Assembly: GCA_964485215.1 (NCBI GenBank)
Contig: CAZAIM010000004.1
Span: 1-41,286, forward strand
From: HGM04593 sp964485215
Lineage (GTDB): Bacteria > Bacteroidota > Bacteroidia > Bacteroidales > Bacteroidaceae
Length of the DNA: 41,286 nt
Direction: 5' to 3'
Part shown: in pieces, positions 25,231-34,318 of the stretch
Layout of the letters: each line of letters starts with the position of its first letter
Position numbering within the stretch: position 1 is the first letter of the stretch
Made by a program: the position numbers and the translations under genes
The notes under the pieces: generated by a model
The model's input: the letters and a program-made list of their open reading frames with translations, nothing else
Databases searched by the model: none
Told to the model about the DNA's origin: nothing

Positions 25231-26496
25231 ATGAAAGAATTTGTTATATCGACAACTAAGAAGGAAACGGCAATTCTGGTGGGTCTGATAACCTCTACGC
25301 AGAACGAGCGCAAGACAAACGAATACCTCGACGAACTCGAGTTCCTTGCGCAGACAGCCGGTGCCGAAGTGGTAAAGCGTTTTACGCAACGCATAGACCA
25401 TCCGCACCCTGTTACCTATGTGGGAACCGGTAAACTGGCCGAAATTGCCGAGTATGTCGAAATGCTCAAGGACAGCGAGGATGAGATAGGTATGGTCATC
25501 TTCGACGACGAACTTTCGGCAAAGCAGTTGCGTAATATTGAGAAGGAACTGAAGATAAAGATACTCGACCGCACGTCGCTCATACTCGACATATTTGCTA
25601 TGCGTGCACAAACAGCACACGCGAAGGTGCAGGTAGAACTTGCTCAGTATAAATATATGCTTCCGCGCTTGCAGCGATTGTGGACACACCTCGAACGTCA
25701 AGGCGGCGGTTCGGGAAGCGGCAGCGGAAAGGGTGGCAGCGTGGGTCTCCGTGGACCGGGCGAGACCCAGCTCGAAATGGACCGACGTATAATCCTTGGG
25801 CGTATGTCGCTCCTCAAGGAACAGCTGGCCCAGATAGACAGACAGAAGAGCATACAGCGCAAGAACCGCGGCCGTCTCATCCGTGTGGCACTCGTGGGCT
25901 ATACCAACGTGGGAAAGTCGACCCTTATGAATCTGCTTGCCAAGAGTGAGGTGTTTGCCGAGAACAAACTGTTTGCAACACTCGACACCACAGTGCGCAA
26001 GGTAATCATTGAGAACCTGCCGTTCCTTTTGTCCGACACTGTAGGCTTCATCCGCAAGCTGCCTACAGACCTTGTTGAGTCGTTCAAATCGACCCTTGAC
26101 GAGGTGCGCGAGGCCGACCTGCTGCTTCACATTGTCGATGTGTCGCACCCCGATTTCGAGGAGCAGATAGAGGTGGTGAACAAGACGCTTGCCGACCTCA
26201 ACTGCGGCGACAAGCCTATTATGGTAATCTTCAACAAGGTCGATGCCTTTACCTATGTGCAGAAGGAGGAGGACGACCTCACCCCCAAAACCCGTGAGAA
26301 CATCACTCTCGACGAACTCAAGGAAACCTGGATGAACAAGCTAGCCGACAACTGTCTCTTCATTTCGGCTCGCGAGAGACAGAATATTGATAACCTTAAG
26401 GAAATCATCTACAAGAAGGTGTGCGAACTACATGTGCAGAAGTATCCCTATAACGACTTCCTCTACCAGACCTACGATGAGGACGTGAATGAATAA
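25231..26496 (+). CDS. hflX: Ribosome-associated GTPase HflX
   Basis: A 421-residue GTPase that splits stalled ribosomes after heat or antibiotic stress. The N-terminal HflX domain ends in a Gly/Ser-rich linker (RQGGGSGSGSGKGG) followed by the family signature RGPGETQLEMDRR. The G domain has the P-loop GYTNVGKST at 223-231, DTVGFIRKLP (G3) and FNKVD (G4). A TTG three bases upstream is ignored in favour of ATG 25231. It has its own -7 box. The fumarase gene follows after an 80-base gap. Confidence 0.95.
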   Translation: MKEFVISTTKKETAILVGLITSTQNERKTNEYLDELEFLAQTAGAEVVKRFTQRIDHPHPVTYVGTGKLAEIAEYVEMLKDSEDEIGMVIFDDELSAKQLRNIEKELKIKILDRTSLILDIFAMRAQTAHAKVQVELAQYKYMLPRLQRLWTHLERQGGGSGSGSGKGGSVGLRGPGETQLEMDRRIILGRMSLLKEQLAQIDRQKSIQRKNRGRLIRVALVGYTNVGKSTLMNLLAKSEVFAENKLFATLDTTVRKVIIENLPFLLSDTVGFIRKLPTDLVESFKSTLDEVREADLLLHIVDVSHPDFEEQIEVVNKTLADLNCGDKPIMVIFNKVDAFTYVQKEEDDLTPKTRENITLDELKETWMNKLADNCLFISARERQNIDNLKEIIYKKVCELHVQKYPYNDFLYQTYDEDVNE

Positions 26497-26576
26497 TAGA
26501 TGAAGTAAAGGGCTTCTTATTCATATACAAAAACAAGAACATACAGAACATTAACCATACAAAACAAGAAAGATTT

Positions 26577-28223
26577 ATGGCAGCAATTCCTGAATTCAAG
26601 TATGCCCACATGTTCCAGCATGGCAAGGACACAACCGAGTATTATCTCTTGACCAAAGAGGGTGTTTCGGTGGGCGAGTTTGAGGGTAAACCTATGCTCA
26701 AGGTCACTCCCGAAGCATTGACACTACTTTCGCGCACTGCGTTCCGCGACGTGTCGTTTATGTTGCGCCGTGCCCACAACGAGCAGGTGGCGAAAATCCT
26801 CACCGACCCCGAGGCAAGCGATAACGACAAGTATGTAGCACTCACATTCCTTCGCAATGCCGAGGTGGCTTGCAAGGGTCAGCTTCCTCTCTGTCAGGAT
26901 ACAGGTACAGCCATCATTCACGGCGAGAAGGGACAGCAGGTGTGGACAGGATTCTGCGATGAAGAGGCTCTCTCGCGCGGTGTCTTCGACACATATACAC
27001 AGGAGAATCTGCGCTACAGCCAGAATGCTCCGCTGAACATGTACGACGAGGTGAACACCAAGTGCAACCTTCCGGCACAGATTGACATTGAGGCAACAGA
27101 AGGAATGGAATACAAATTCCTCATGGTAACCAAAGGCGGAGGCTCGGCAAACAAGACATACCTGTACCAAGAGACAAAGGCACTGCTAAACCCGGCAACA
27201 CTCGTTCCGTTCCTGGTCGAGAAGATGAAGAGCCTGGGTACAGCCGCTTGTCCTCCCTACCACATTGCATTTGTGATTGGCGGTACATCGGCCGAGAAGA
27301 ACCTGCTCACCGTGAAGCTTGCCTCTACCCACTACTACGACGACCTGCCCACAACAGGCGACGAGACAGGCCGCGCATTCCGCGACATCGAACTCGAGAA
27401 GCAGCTGCTCGACGAGGCTCACCGCATTGGCCTGGGTGCCCAGTTCGGCGGCAAGTACCTTGCACACGACATTCGCGTTGTACGCTTGCCACGCCACGGC
27501 GCAAGCTGCCCTGTCGGCATGGGCGTAAGCTGCTCTGCCGACCGCAATATCAAGGCTAAGATTAACAAGGACGGCATATGGATTGAGAAACTCGACGACC
27601 AGCCGGCAACCCTCATTCCCGAAGAACTGCGCAACGCAGGAGAGGGTGAGATTGTACGCGTCGACCTTAACCGCCCGATGAAGGAGGTTTGCGCACAATT
27701 GTCTCAGTATCCCATTGCTACACGTCTCTCGCTCAACGGTACAATTATCGTCGGCCGCGACATTGCACATGCCAAGCTGAAAGAGCGTATAGACCGTGGC
27801 GAAGGCCTTCCACAATACATCAAGGATCACCCTATCTACTATGCCGGCCCGGCAAAGACTCCGGCAGGAATGCCTTGCGGCTCAATGGGCCCCACAACGG
27901 CAGGACGCATGGACTCATATGTCGACCTCTTCCAGGAGAACGGCGGTTCAATGATTATGCTTGCCAAGGGCAATCGCAGCCAGCAGGTAACGGACGCTTG
28001 CCAGAAGCATGGCGGTTTCTACCTCGGCTCAATCGGTGGTCCTGCGGCTATTCTTGCACAGAACAACATCAAGAGCATTGAATGTGTCGAATACCCCGAA
28101 TTGGGTATGGAGGCTATATGGAAGATTGAGGTTGAGGACTTCCCTGCATTCATCCTGGTTGATGACAAGGGTAACGACTTCTTCAAGCAGATTAAGCCAC
28201 GTTGCCCGGGCAGTTGCAAGTAA
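26577..28223 (+). CDS. Fumarate hydratase, class I (iron-sulfur, two-domain)
   Basis: A 548-residue enzyme that interconverts fumarate and malate with an oxygen-sensitive [4Fe-4S] cluster. The three expected cluster ligands are present at positions almost identical to Escherichia coli FumA: Cys106 (LPLCQDTGT), Cys225 (AACPPYH) and Cys319 (GVSCSADR). The C-terminal domain contains GRDIAHAKLKER, PTTAGRMDSYVD and the closing KQIKPRCPGSC. It probably serves the reductive branch from oxaloacetate to succinate typical of anaerobic Bacteroidales. The gene ends before a perfect 15-base inverted repeat. Confidence 0.96.
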   Translation: MAAIPEFKYAHMFQHGKDTTEYYLLTKEGVSVGEFEGKPMLKVTPEALTLLSRTAFRDVSFMLRRAHNEQVAKILTDPEASDNDKYVALTFLRNAEVACKGQLPLCQDTGTAIIHGEKGQQVWTGFCDEEALSRGVFDTYTQENLRYSQNAPLNMYDEVNTKCNLPAQIDIEATEGMEYKFLMVTKGGGSANKTYLYQETKALLNPATLVPFLVEKMKSLGTAACPPYHIAFVIGGTSAEKNLLTVKLASTHYYDDLPTTGDETGRAFRDIELEKQLLDEAHRIGLGAQFGGKYLAHDIRVVRLPRHGASCPVGMGVSCSADRNIKAKINKDGIWIEKLDDQPATLIPEELRNAGEGEIVRVDLNRPMKEVCAQLSQYPIATRLSLNGTIIVGRDIAHAKLKERIDRGEGLPQYIKDHPIYYAGPAKTPAGMPCGSMGPTTAGRMDSYVDLFQENGGSMIMLAKGNRSQQVTDACQKHGGFYLGSIGGPAAILAQNNIKSIECVEYPELGMEAIWKIEVEDFPAFILVDDKGNDFFKQIKPRCPGSCK

Positions 28224-28256
28224 GAACAGCTTCTGAAATTGGGCAGTCTCAAAGCA

Positions 28257-28286
28257 AGTCCCCTCCAGCGCGCGCTGGAGGGGACT
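28257..28286. terminator. Bidirectional terminator between the fumarase and thioesterase genes
   Basis: A 30-base perfect palindrome with 15-base arms (core CCAGCGCGCGCTGG) lies between two convergent genes. It can fold from either strand; in practice the four central bases would form the loop. TGTGTTGT follows on the plus strand. Confidence 0.7.
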
Positions 28287-28313
28287 GTGTTGTACGAGAT
28301 GTTCAGGCTGCTT

Positions 28314-29054
28314 TTATCTGCTTCTGAATCTTAGCTCAAATCTCGATGCAGCAACTCCGTTCTCCTTTGTTACCTGTGCGATGTAGTGGTCGGGTTCAAG
28401 CTCCTTTATGCCATAGGAAAGCTCTTCGGTCGCACTTCCCTCCTGCATATATGCAACAACAATGTCTGTGAGGTCGTGCGTCTTTATATACTCTATCGGC
28501 AGTGCATCAAGAATGTGGTCTATGTAACGTATGCTGTTCATGTGCCCGTTGATGTCAACGTCACTGTACTGCGGCCGGTGCTTGAAGTTCACTTCTTCAA
28601 TAGGAGTGCGGTTTATCGATGGTATGCGGCGCAGGTTCAGCGGCTCGTCGGGCAGCTTGCACTCGTTGATGCGCAACCCTATGTCGCCATTGAGGTCGGC
28701 TGCCGAGCGTGTCTTCAGGTCTATCATTGCGAAGGTTGTAATCATTGATGCCACCTCGTTGCCATCCTCGTCAACCATACGCACACAGCGGTCGGTGAAT
28801 CCGTGGTAGAGATTCCGTATCCAGGTATCAATCCGCAACTTCTCTTTTTGCATCGGTGTTCTCTCAATGTGCACAGCCATGCGCGCTATTACCCAACCGA
28901 GCGAGCCGGTTGCACCGAACCCGCGTGTCTCGGCGTGGCGGTTGGCTGCACTGAACATGCTGTTGAACAGGGTGGTGGCACGCACGCGGCCTACACTGTC
29001 GACAAGGAAAGTCTCTGCAAAAAACGGGAAATGGTCTATGTTTCTGTTGTTCAT
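28314..29054 (-). CDS. Acyl-[acyl-carrier-protein] thioesterase
   Basis: A 246-residue double hot-dog protein of the bacterial FatA/FatB-like family. The first domain has FNSMFSAANRHAETRGFGA and WVIARMAVHI; the second contains the catalytic motif DVDINGHMNSIRYIDH (Asp, Asn and His in order). It releases free fatty acids from acyl-ACP and so sets chain length or supplies precursors. It stands alone on the minus strand, in the same direction as the upstream ABC-F gene 89 bases away. Confidence in the family is high; the chain-length preference cannot be read. Confidence 0.92.
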   Translation of the reverse strand: MNNRNIDHFPFFAETFLVDSVGRVRATTLFNSMFSAANRHAETRGFGATGSLGWVIARMAVHIERTPMQKEKLRIDTWIRNLYHGFTDRCVRMVDEDGNEVASMITTFAMIDLKTRSAADLNGDIGLRINECKLPDEPLNLRRIPSINRTPIEEVNFKHRPQYSDVDINGHMNSIRYIDHILDALPIEYIKTHDLTDIVVAYMQEGSATEELSYGIKELEPDHYIAQVTKENGVAASRFELRFRSR

Positions 29055-29143
29055 AATTGCTCATCTGTTAATTGTTCATGAAATAGTGCCTTCGTCGGGT
29101 GCATTGCTTGCTCTCTCGCACAATGGTGAGGGTAGGGGCTGCT

Positions 29144-31015
29144 CTATGCAAATTCGCTCAGTTCGAGCCAGCGCATGCTCTTCTCGTCAATGAGGGCTAT
29201 GACCTCCTGTATGCGCATGGAATGCTTCAGCAGCGTGTCGTTGTCGAGCATGCCGCTGCTCATAGCCTCTTCTATGGCAGCCTTCTCCTCTTCCAGTGCC
29301 ATTATCTCCTCCTCGAGACTCTCATACTCCTTGCGCTCCTTGAACGTCAGCTTGCGTTTGCTCTCGGTGCGGTAGCTCTGCTTGGTGGGTGCGCTTTTGG
29401 CAGCCTTCTCGGCCGCCTCCTTAGCGGCTGCAGCCTTCTCTACGGCACGCCAGTCGCGCCAGTCGCTGTAGTTGCCGGGGAAGTCTTTTATGTCGCCCTC
29501 GCCGTTAAACACGAATATGTGGTCTACTACCTTGTCCATGAAGTAACGGTCGTGGCTCACAACGATTACGCATCCCTTGAAGTCGCACAGGTACTCTTCG
29601 AGTATCTGCAAAGTTTCGATGTCGAGGTCGTTGGTAGGCTCGTCAAGTACCAGGAAGTTTGGGTTTGACATAAGCACCGTGCACAGGTACAGGCGACGTT
29701 TCTCGCCTCCGCTCAGCTTGTACACATAGCTGTGCTGCTTCTCGGGCGTGAAGAGAAAATGCTGCAGGAACTGCGATGCTGTGAGCATCTTGCCGGCAAC
29801 AGGGATAACCTCGGCAATGTTCTTCACAACATCTATTACCTTCATTTGCTCGTTGAACGATAGTCCGTCCTGGCTGTAGTAGCCCCATTTTACAGTCTCG
29901 CCTATCTCTATTGTGCCGCTGTCGGGGGCGACATGTCCAAGCAGCATCTTTATGAACGTCGATTTTCCTGTGCCGTTGTTTCCCACAATACCTAGTTTTT
30001 CGTAACGTGCAAAGGTATAGGTGAAATCCTTTGCAATCACCTTGCTGCCGAAAGCCTTGGTCAAGGCGTTGAGCACAAAAATCTTGTTGCCAATGTATTG
30101 CGACTTTATCTCGAGCGACACCTTGCTGTCATCGCGCATGGCCGCAGCCTTTTCCTCGAGCTTGTAGAAGGCATCTATGCGGTATTTTGCCTTGTGGGCA
30201 CGCGCCTGTGGCTGACGGCGCATCCAGTCGAGTTCCTTGCGGAGCAGATTACGCGCGCGCGACGTCTCGGCCGCAAGGTTCTGCAGCCGCTCCTCACGCT
30301 TTTGCAGGAAATAGCTGTAGTTGCCCTTGTAGCGATATACCCGACGGTCGTCTATTTCAATTATTTCGTTGCATACGTTGTCGAGGAAATAACGGTCGTG
30401 AGTGACCATCAGAAGGCTGCCGCTCATTCGCGACAGATACTCCTCGAGCCACTCCACCATCTCGAGGTCAAGGTGGTTGGTCGGCTCATCGAGAATCATC
30501 AGCTCGGGTTGCTCAATGAGCACCGCGGCAAGTGCCACCCGTTTCTTCTGTCCGCCCGACAGCTCCTTCAGCGGCTGGTTGAAATTCTTTATTTTCAGTT
30601 TGCTTAGCACCTGCTTCGCCCGGTGCTCATAGTCCCACGCATCGAGACGGTCCATCTCCTCCATCAGGTGCTGCAGTTGCGAGTGGTCGCCGCCCTCAAT
30701 GGCAGCCTCGTAGCGCGCAATTATGTTCGCTTTCTCACTGTTGCGCTGAAGACACGCCTCAATAACTGTGAGTTCTGGCGCGAAATCGGGTTCCTGCTCA
30801 AGATAACCTACACGGATGTCATTCCGCAGGGTTATTTTCCCACTGTCGAGCGGCTCTTCACCTGCTATAATCTTCAGCAGTGTGCTCTTGCCCTTGCCGT
30901 TGCATGCAATGAGCCCTATACGCTGCCGCTCCTCAACGGTAAACGAAATGTCGCTCAGCAGCACCAGGTCGCCGAAACTCTTTGAGATATTCTCTATCTG
31001 AAGGTCTATTGCCAT
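29144..31015 (-). CDS. ABC-F family ATP-binding protein (Uup/EttA-like)
   Basis: A 623-residue soluble protein with two ABC ATPase domains and no membrane segments. The first has NGKGKST, LSGGQKKRVAL and MILDEPTNHLD; the second has GNNGTGKST, LSGGEKRRLYL and LVLDEPTNDLD. The interdomain linker (about residues 235-310) is rich in Arg, Lys and Glu, as expected for the P-site tRNA interaction motif. A C-terminal coiled coil (about 555-620, ESLEEEIMALEEEKA) resembles Uup. Such proteins act on ribosomes; there is no sign of a drug-resistance type. It has its own -7 box. Confidence 0.93.
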   Translation of the reverse strand: MAIDLQIENISKSFGDLVLLSDISFTVEERQRIGLIACNGKGKSTLLKIIAGEEPLDSGKITLRNDIRVGYLEQEPDFAPELTVIEACLQRNSEKANIIARYEAAIEGGDHSQLQHLMEEMDRLDAWDYEHRAKQVLSKLKIKNFNQPLKELSGGQKKRVALAAVLIEQPELMILDEPTNHLDLEMVEWLEEYLSRMSGSLLMVTHDRYFLDNVCNEIIEIDDRRVYRYKGNYSYFLQKREERLQNLAAETSRARNLLRKELDWMRRQPQARAHKAKYRIDAFYKLEEKAAAMRDDSKVSLEIKSQYIGNKIFVLNALTKAFGSKVIAKDFTYTFARYEKLGIVGNNGTGKSTFIKMLLGHVAPDSGTIEIGETVKWGYYSQDGLSFNEQMKVIDVVKNIAEVIPVAGKMLTASQFLQHFLFTPEKQHSYVYKLSGGEKRRLYLCTVLMSNPNFLVLDEPTNDLDIETLQILEEYLCDFKGCVIVVSHDRYFMDKVVDHIFVFNGEGDIKDFPGNYSDWRDWRAVEKAAAAKEAAEKAAKSAPTKQSYRTESKRKLTFKERKEYESLEEEIMALEEEKAAIEEAMSSGMLDNDTLLKHSMRIQEVIALIDEKSMRWLELSEFA

Positions 31016-31034
31016 GTTGTTCTGTTTTTCACTT

Positions 31035-31043
31035 GCGAAGATA
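31035..31043 (-). promoter_or_regulatory. Predicted -7 box of the ABC-F gene
   Basis: TATCTTCGC read on the minus strand, ending 19 bases before the ATG at 31015, so the leader would be very short. No TTTG is seen at -33. Confidence 0.45.
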
Positions 31044-31086
31044 ATAAAAAAGCTCGTTTGTTGGTAAATTTTGCGGATAACAAAAC

Positions 31087-31124
31087 AGCCAACGTTGATG
31101 CCTTGGCAGGCACCAACGTTGGCT
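31087..31124 (-). terminator. Terminator after the DUF4890 gene
   Basis: AGCCAACGTTG (31087-31097) pairs with CAACGTTGGCT (31114-31124); after one mismatch, TGCC and GGCA add four more pairs around a six-base loop. On the minus strand it follows the DUF4890 stop codon by 18 bases and is followed by GTTTTGTT. Confidence 0.65.
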
Positions 31125-31142
31125 CAGTTATTCATAAATGGC

Positions 31143-31643
31143 TTATTGTGTAACTCTTTCTCCGTGTGGGGCACCACGATGCTGGCCACGGCTTCTGCCA
31201 CGCTTGCCGCGCATTTCGCGTATCTTGGTACGCTGCTCCTCCTGATACTTCAAGTATTTATCGTACTGCTCGGGGTTCAGTATCTGTTGCATCTGTTCGT
31301 TACGAATCTGCTCGCGTTGCTTCTGCAGTTCACGCATGGCATTCATCTGCTCCTCCGACGGACGTTGACGTTCGGGTTTCTTGCCTTCGGCGCGCATCTT
31401 CTCGGCGCGCTCGCGGCGAGCGTTTATGCTGTCCTGCATAGTCATTGCATCGGCATAGTTCATCAGTAGCACAGCCTGGTATTGGATGCTGTCGAGCTGC
31501 AGTGCCTGGCTCAGCAACTCTGTCTGGCGCAAGGCCATCTCTTCGGGGTTGAATTCACGCCGTTGGCGTTCTCCTCCTTGGTGTTGTGCAAATGTCATTG
31601 TGGCAAGCATTGCTGTCACTACAAAAAATGAAATCCTTTTCAT
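31143..31643 (-). CDS. DUF4890 domain-containing periplasmic protein (Spy/CpxP-like character)
   Basis: A 166-residue protein with a signal peptide (about residues 1-19, MTFAQ). The mature part is a highly charged helical protein rich in Arg, Glu, Gln and Met, with LQLDSIQYQAVLLMNYADAM and a later LNPEQYDKYLKYQEEQ. These pieces resemble the LTxxQ motifs of Spy/CpxP periplasmic chaperones, and the layout fits the Bacteroidetes DUF4890 family. An ORF start 20 codons upstream is rejected because it hides the signal peptide and runs into a leader hairpin. A role in envelope stress is inference. The C-terminus is very basic (GKRGRSRGQHRG). Confidence 0.75.
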   Translation of the reverse strand: MKRISFFVVTAMLATMTFAQHQGGERQRREFNPEEMALRQTELLSQALQLDSIQYQAVLLMNYADAMTMQDSINARRERAEKMRAEGKKPERQRPSEEQMNAMRELQKQREQIRNEQMQQILNPEQYDKYLKYQEEQRTKIREMRGKRGRSRGQHRGAPHGERVTQ

Positions 31644-31664
31644 ATTGCTATTATCCTTTACATG

Positions 31665-31692
31665 TACGGCTCCTGCCGAAGCAAGAGCCGTA
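31665..31692 (-). promoter_or_regulatory. Leader hairpin with UUCG tetraloop before the DUF4890 gene
   Basis: Read on the minus strand, a 12-base stem (one T-G wobble) closes a TTCG loop bounded by C and G, the very stable C(UUCG)G type. It ends 21 bases upstream of the start codon at 31643. It could affect ribosome access or mRNA stability. Confidence 0.45.
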
Positions 31693-31788
31693 GAGACAAA
31701 CATTGAAAAACAACGAGCATTAGCTCATCATCCAATTATAGGACATCTGCATGGCGTGAAAGTAAAAACAGAAATCCTCCTATTAATA

Positions 31789-32454
31789 TTATTTAACAAT
31801 TGTGCTGTCGATGATACCGTCTACCATATGTATGGTGCGGTCGGTGAATGATGCCAGTCCTTCGTCGTGGGTTACTATGACGAATGTCTGCCCGAAACGG
31901 TTGCGCAGGTCGAAGAAGAGCCTGTGCAGTTCCTCCTTGTTACGGCTGTCGAGACTGCCAGACGGCTCGTCGGCAAGTATTACGTCGGGGTGGTTTATAA
32001 GTGCGCGTGCAACGGCAACGCGCTGGTTTTCGCCACCCGACATTTCGGCTGGCTTGTGCCCGGCACGCTCTTCGAGACCCATTATGCGCAGCAGTTCCAT
32101 TGCTTCTTTCTCGGCTTCGGCACGGTTGCGCCCTGCGATAAGTGCCGGTATGATGATGTTCTCAAGGGCTGTGAACTCGGGCAGCAGCTGGTGAAACTGG
32201 AATACAAAGCCTATGTGCCTGTTCCTGAATGTGGCAAGTCGCTTGCTGCCCATTCTTCCGAGTTCTTCGCCGTTGAAGCGTATTGTGCCGCTTGTTGGTT
32301 TGTCGAGTGTTCCTATCAGCTGCAGCAGGGTGGTCTTTCCGGCACCACTGGGGCCTACAATGCTTATGACCTCGCCCTTGTCTATTGTGAGGCTTACCCC
32401 TTTGAGCACCTCGAGCTCTCCGAATTTCTTTTTAAGGTCTTTTATCTCAATCAT
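31789..32454 (-). CDS. lolD: ABC transporter ATP-binding protein, LolD-type
   Basis: A 221-residue ATPase of the MacB/LolD/FtsE branch. It has Walker A GPSGAGKTTLLQ, the Q-loop FQFHQLLPEFTALEN, the signature MSGGENQRVAVARAL, Walker B VILADEPSGSLD and the switch His in IVTHDE. It probably energises lipoprotein release together with the LolC/LolE-type permease encoded at 18518-19744. ATG 32454 is chosen because the domain starts there (MIEIKDLKKKFGE); the longer frame overlaps tcdA out of phase. The start overlaps the tcdA stop codon as ATGA, showing translational coupling. Confidence 0.9.
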   Translation of the reverse strand: MIEIKDLKKKFGELEVLKGVSLTIDKGEVISIVGPSGAGKTTLLQLIGTLDKPTSGTIRFNGEELGRMGSKRLATFRNRHIGFVFQFHQLLPEFTALENIIIPALIAGRNRAEAEKEAMELLRIMGLEERAGHKPAEMSGGENQRVAVARALINHPDVILADEPSGSLDSRNKEELHRLFFDLRNRFGQTFVIVTHDEGLASFTDRTIHMVDGIIDSTIVK

Positions 32455-33158
32455 ATATTCTTTATTACATATTCGGCCATGTGACATCCGAATGTGGCTG
32501 TGAAGTAACCTAATGACCCGATGATTGGCTTGCCGCCTTCGGGGTTCGGGCGTATGGCTGCCTTGTCGGGTTCTTCGACACTGTATATTACAGGTAGCTT
32601 GTATCTGCCGCGGGCATCGCGCAGCAAACGGCGCAGGTTCTTGGCCAGCGTGCAGTGTTCGGTCTTCCATATATCGCCCTTACGAATGTCGGAAAGGTTA
32701 CACTTTGCGCCTGCCCCCATGCTTGAGATAATCTTTATGTCTCTGCTCCAGCACTCTCTTATTAGTGCTGCCTTTGAGGGGAGCGAATCGATGGCGTCAA
32801 CGACAAAGCAGAATCTGCTGCTGTCGAACAGCGAAGGAATGTTCTCTTCTGTCACGAACTGCCGCAGCACGGTGAGCCTTATTCTCGGGTTTATGCTCTT
32901 GAGCCGGTTTGCTACCACCTCGCATTTGGGCTGCCCGACATTGCATGCGAGTGCCGGCATCTGCCTGTTTATGTTCGTCGTGTCAATGGTGTCGGCGTCA
33001 ATGATTGTCATTTCACCTACTCCGGCTCGGCATAGCATCTCCGTTGCCCAGGAGCCCACACCGCCAAGCCCTACAATGAGCAGATGCGCATTGGCAAGCC
33101 TCGACTGCTTTTCTTCACCAAGCAGAAGTTCACCCCTCTGTAACCAATTATCAGCCAT
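32451..33158 (-). CDS. tcdA: tRNA threonylcarbamoyladenosine dehydratase TcdA
   Basis: A 235-residue E1/ThiF-like enzyme that cyclises t6A at position 37 of tRNAs to ct6A with ATP. The start NWLQRGELLLGEEKQSRLANAHLL, the nucleotide-binding LIVGLGGVGSWATEML, the DADTIDTTNINRQ segment and the late GSLGYFTATFGCHMAEYVI all match the CsdL/TcdA type rather than ThiF or MoeB. No zinc CxxC motifs are seen, as expected. Its stop overlaps the lolD start. It has a -7 box on the minus strand, close to the divergent asd gene. Confidence 0.92.
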   Translation of the reverse strand: MADNWLQRGELLLGEEKQSRLANAHLLIVGLGGVGSWATEMLCRAGVGEMTIIDADTIDTTNINRQMPALACNVGQPKCEVVANRLKSINPRIRLTVLRQFVTEENIPSLFDSSRFCFVVDAIDSLPSKAALIRECWSRDIKIISSMGAGAKCNLSDIRKGDIWKTEHCTLAKNLRRLLRDARGRYKLPVIYSVEEPDKAAIRPNPEGGKPIIGSLGYFTATFGCHMAEYVIKNI

Positions 33159-33175
33159 AATGTACGTTTCGTTGG

Positions 33176-33184
33176 GCGAAAGTA
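33176..33184 (-). promoter_or_regulatory. Predicted -7 box of tcdA-lolD
   Basis: TACTTTCGC on the minus strand, 17 bases before the tcdA start codon. The divergent asd -7 box lies 43 bases away on the other strand, so the 105-base gap is a two-way promoter region. Confidence 0.42.
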
Positions 33185-33227
33185 CAAAAAAATAGTGACA
33201 GAGGAATATATATATCTATTTTTTACG

Positions 33228-33235
33228 TAATTTTG
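33228..33235 (+). promoter_or_regulatory. Predicted -7 box of asd
   Basis: TAATTTTG is a full match to TAnnTTTG, 28 bases upstream of the asd start codon. No TTTG is seen at -33. Confidence 0.5.
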
Positions 33236-33263
33236 TAATCGGAAAATTTAACACTATAATAAA

Positions 33264-34271
33264 ATGAAAATTGCAATCGTAGGTGTAAGCGGCGCGGTAG
33301 GTCAGGAGTTCCTTCGTGTCCTCGACGAGAGAAATTTCCCATTCGACGAACTGGTGCTTTTCGGTTCGGCTCGCAGTGCTGGGCAGGTATATAACTTCCG
33401 CGGTATGGACTATGTCGTTAAGGAACTTAAACACAACGACGATTTCGAGGGCATAGACTATGCCTTTGTATCGGCCGGCGGCAGCGTTTCGAAGGAGTTC
33501 GCCGAAACTATAACCAAGCACGGTACCATAATGATAGACAACTCAAGTGCATTCCGTATGGACAGCGATGTGCCTTTGGTTGTGCCCGAGGTTAACCCGA
33601 AGGATGCCTATAACACTCCGCGCAACATTATTGCTAACCCTAATTGCACTACGATACAGATGGTTGTCGCTCTCAAGGCTATCGAAGGTCTGTCTCACAT
33701 CAAGCGCGTTCATGCTTCTACCTATCAGGCTGCCAGCGGTGCTGGTGCTGCGGCAATGGCCGAACTCTATGAGCAGTATCGCCAGGTACTTGCCGGTGAG
33801 GAGCCTACGGTAGAGAAGTTTGCCTATCAGTTGGCATTCAATGTCATACCTCAGATTGATGTCTTCACCGACAATGGCTATACCAAAGAGGAAATGAAAA
33901 TGTACAACGAGACACGCAAGATTATGCACAGCGACATAGAGGTTAGTGCTCAGTGTGTGCGTGTGCCTGCGTTGCGTTCACACTCCCAGTCGTTGTGGAT
34001 TGAGACAGAGCGCGAACTTAGCGTCGAGGAGGTTCGTTGCGCAATAGCCGAGGGTGAAGGTCTGATTCTTATGGACTGTCCCGAGGATAAGGTATATCCA
34101 ATGCCCCTCTTCCTTGCAGGCCAGGATCCGGTATATGTGGGGCGCGTGCGCAAGGATATAACAAACCCTAATGGCATACTTATGTGGATTGTGGGCGACC
34201 AAATCAAGAAGGGCGCGGCTTTGAACGCCGTGCAGATAGCAGAGTATCTTATAGCTCACCCGAAGAAGTAG
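33264..34271 (+). CDS. asd: Aspartate-semialdehyde dehydrogenase
   Basis: A 335-residue NADPH-dependent enzyme that reduces aspartyl phosphate to the semialdehyde, the branch point to lysine, threonine, methionine and diaminopimelate. The N-terminal nucleotide motif is IVGVSGAVGQEFL, followed by FGSARSAGQ and IDNSSAFRM. The active-site Cys is 128 in NPNCTTIQM, and the catalytic His lies in VRVPALRSHSQS. It stands alone with its own promoter and ends before a perfect 18-base hairpin. Confidence 0.96.
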   Translation: MKIAIVGVSGAVGQEFLRVLDERNFPFDELVLFGSARSAGQVYNFRGMDYVVKELKHNDDFEGIDYAFVSAGGSVSKEFAETITKHGTIMIDNSSAFRMDSDVPLVVPEVNPKDAYNTPRNIIANPNCTTIQMVVALKAIEGLSHIKRVHASTYQAASGAGAAAMAELYEQYRQVLAGEEPTVEKFAYQLAFNVIPQIDVFTDNGYTKEEMKMYNETRKIMHSDIEVSAQCVRVPALRSHSQSLWIETERELSVEEVRCAIAEGEGLILMDCPEDKVYPMPLFLAGQDPVYVGRVRKDITNPNGILMWIVGDQIKKGAALNAVQIAEYLIAHPKK

Positions 34272-34318
34272 GCTGCTCTTGAGGGCTTCTCTTAGAGGGA
34301 GCCTCAGAAGTGATGTAT

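Noticed and set aside
25102..26148. 348-codon open frame on the minus strand opposite hflX
   Set aside because: It is antisense to a clear HflX gene, its translation has no recognisable domain, and its openness follows from hflX codon choice.
14068..28233. Recurrent 9-mer AACAGCTTC in intergenic positions near 14068, 20107, 25125 and 28225
   Set aside because: The same 9-mer also occurs inside xerD (about 21183) and porT (about 34619), so it does not look like a specific intergenic element.
32455..32670. 72-codon N-terminal extension of LolD
   Set aside because: It lies inside tcdA in another frame and is rich in Arg, His and Pro; the ATPase domain begins at ATG 32454.
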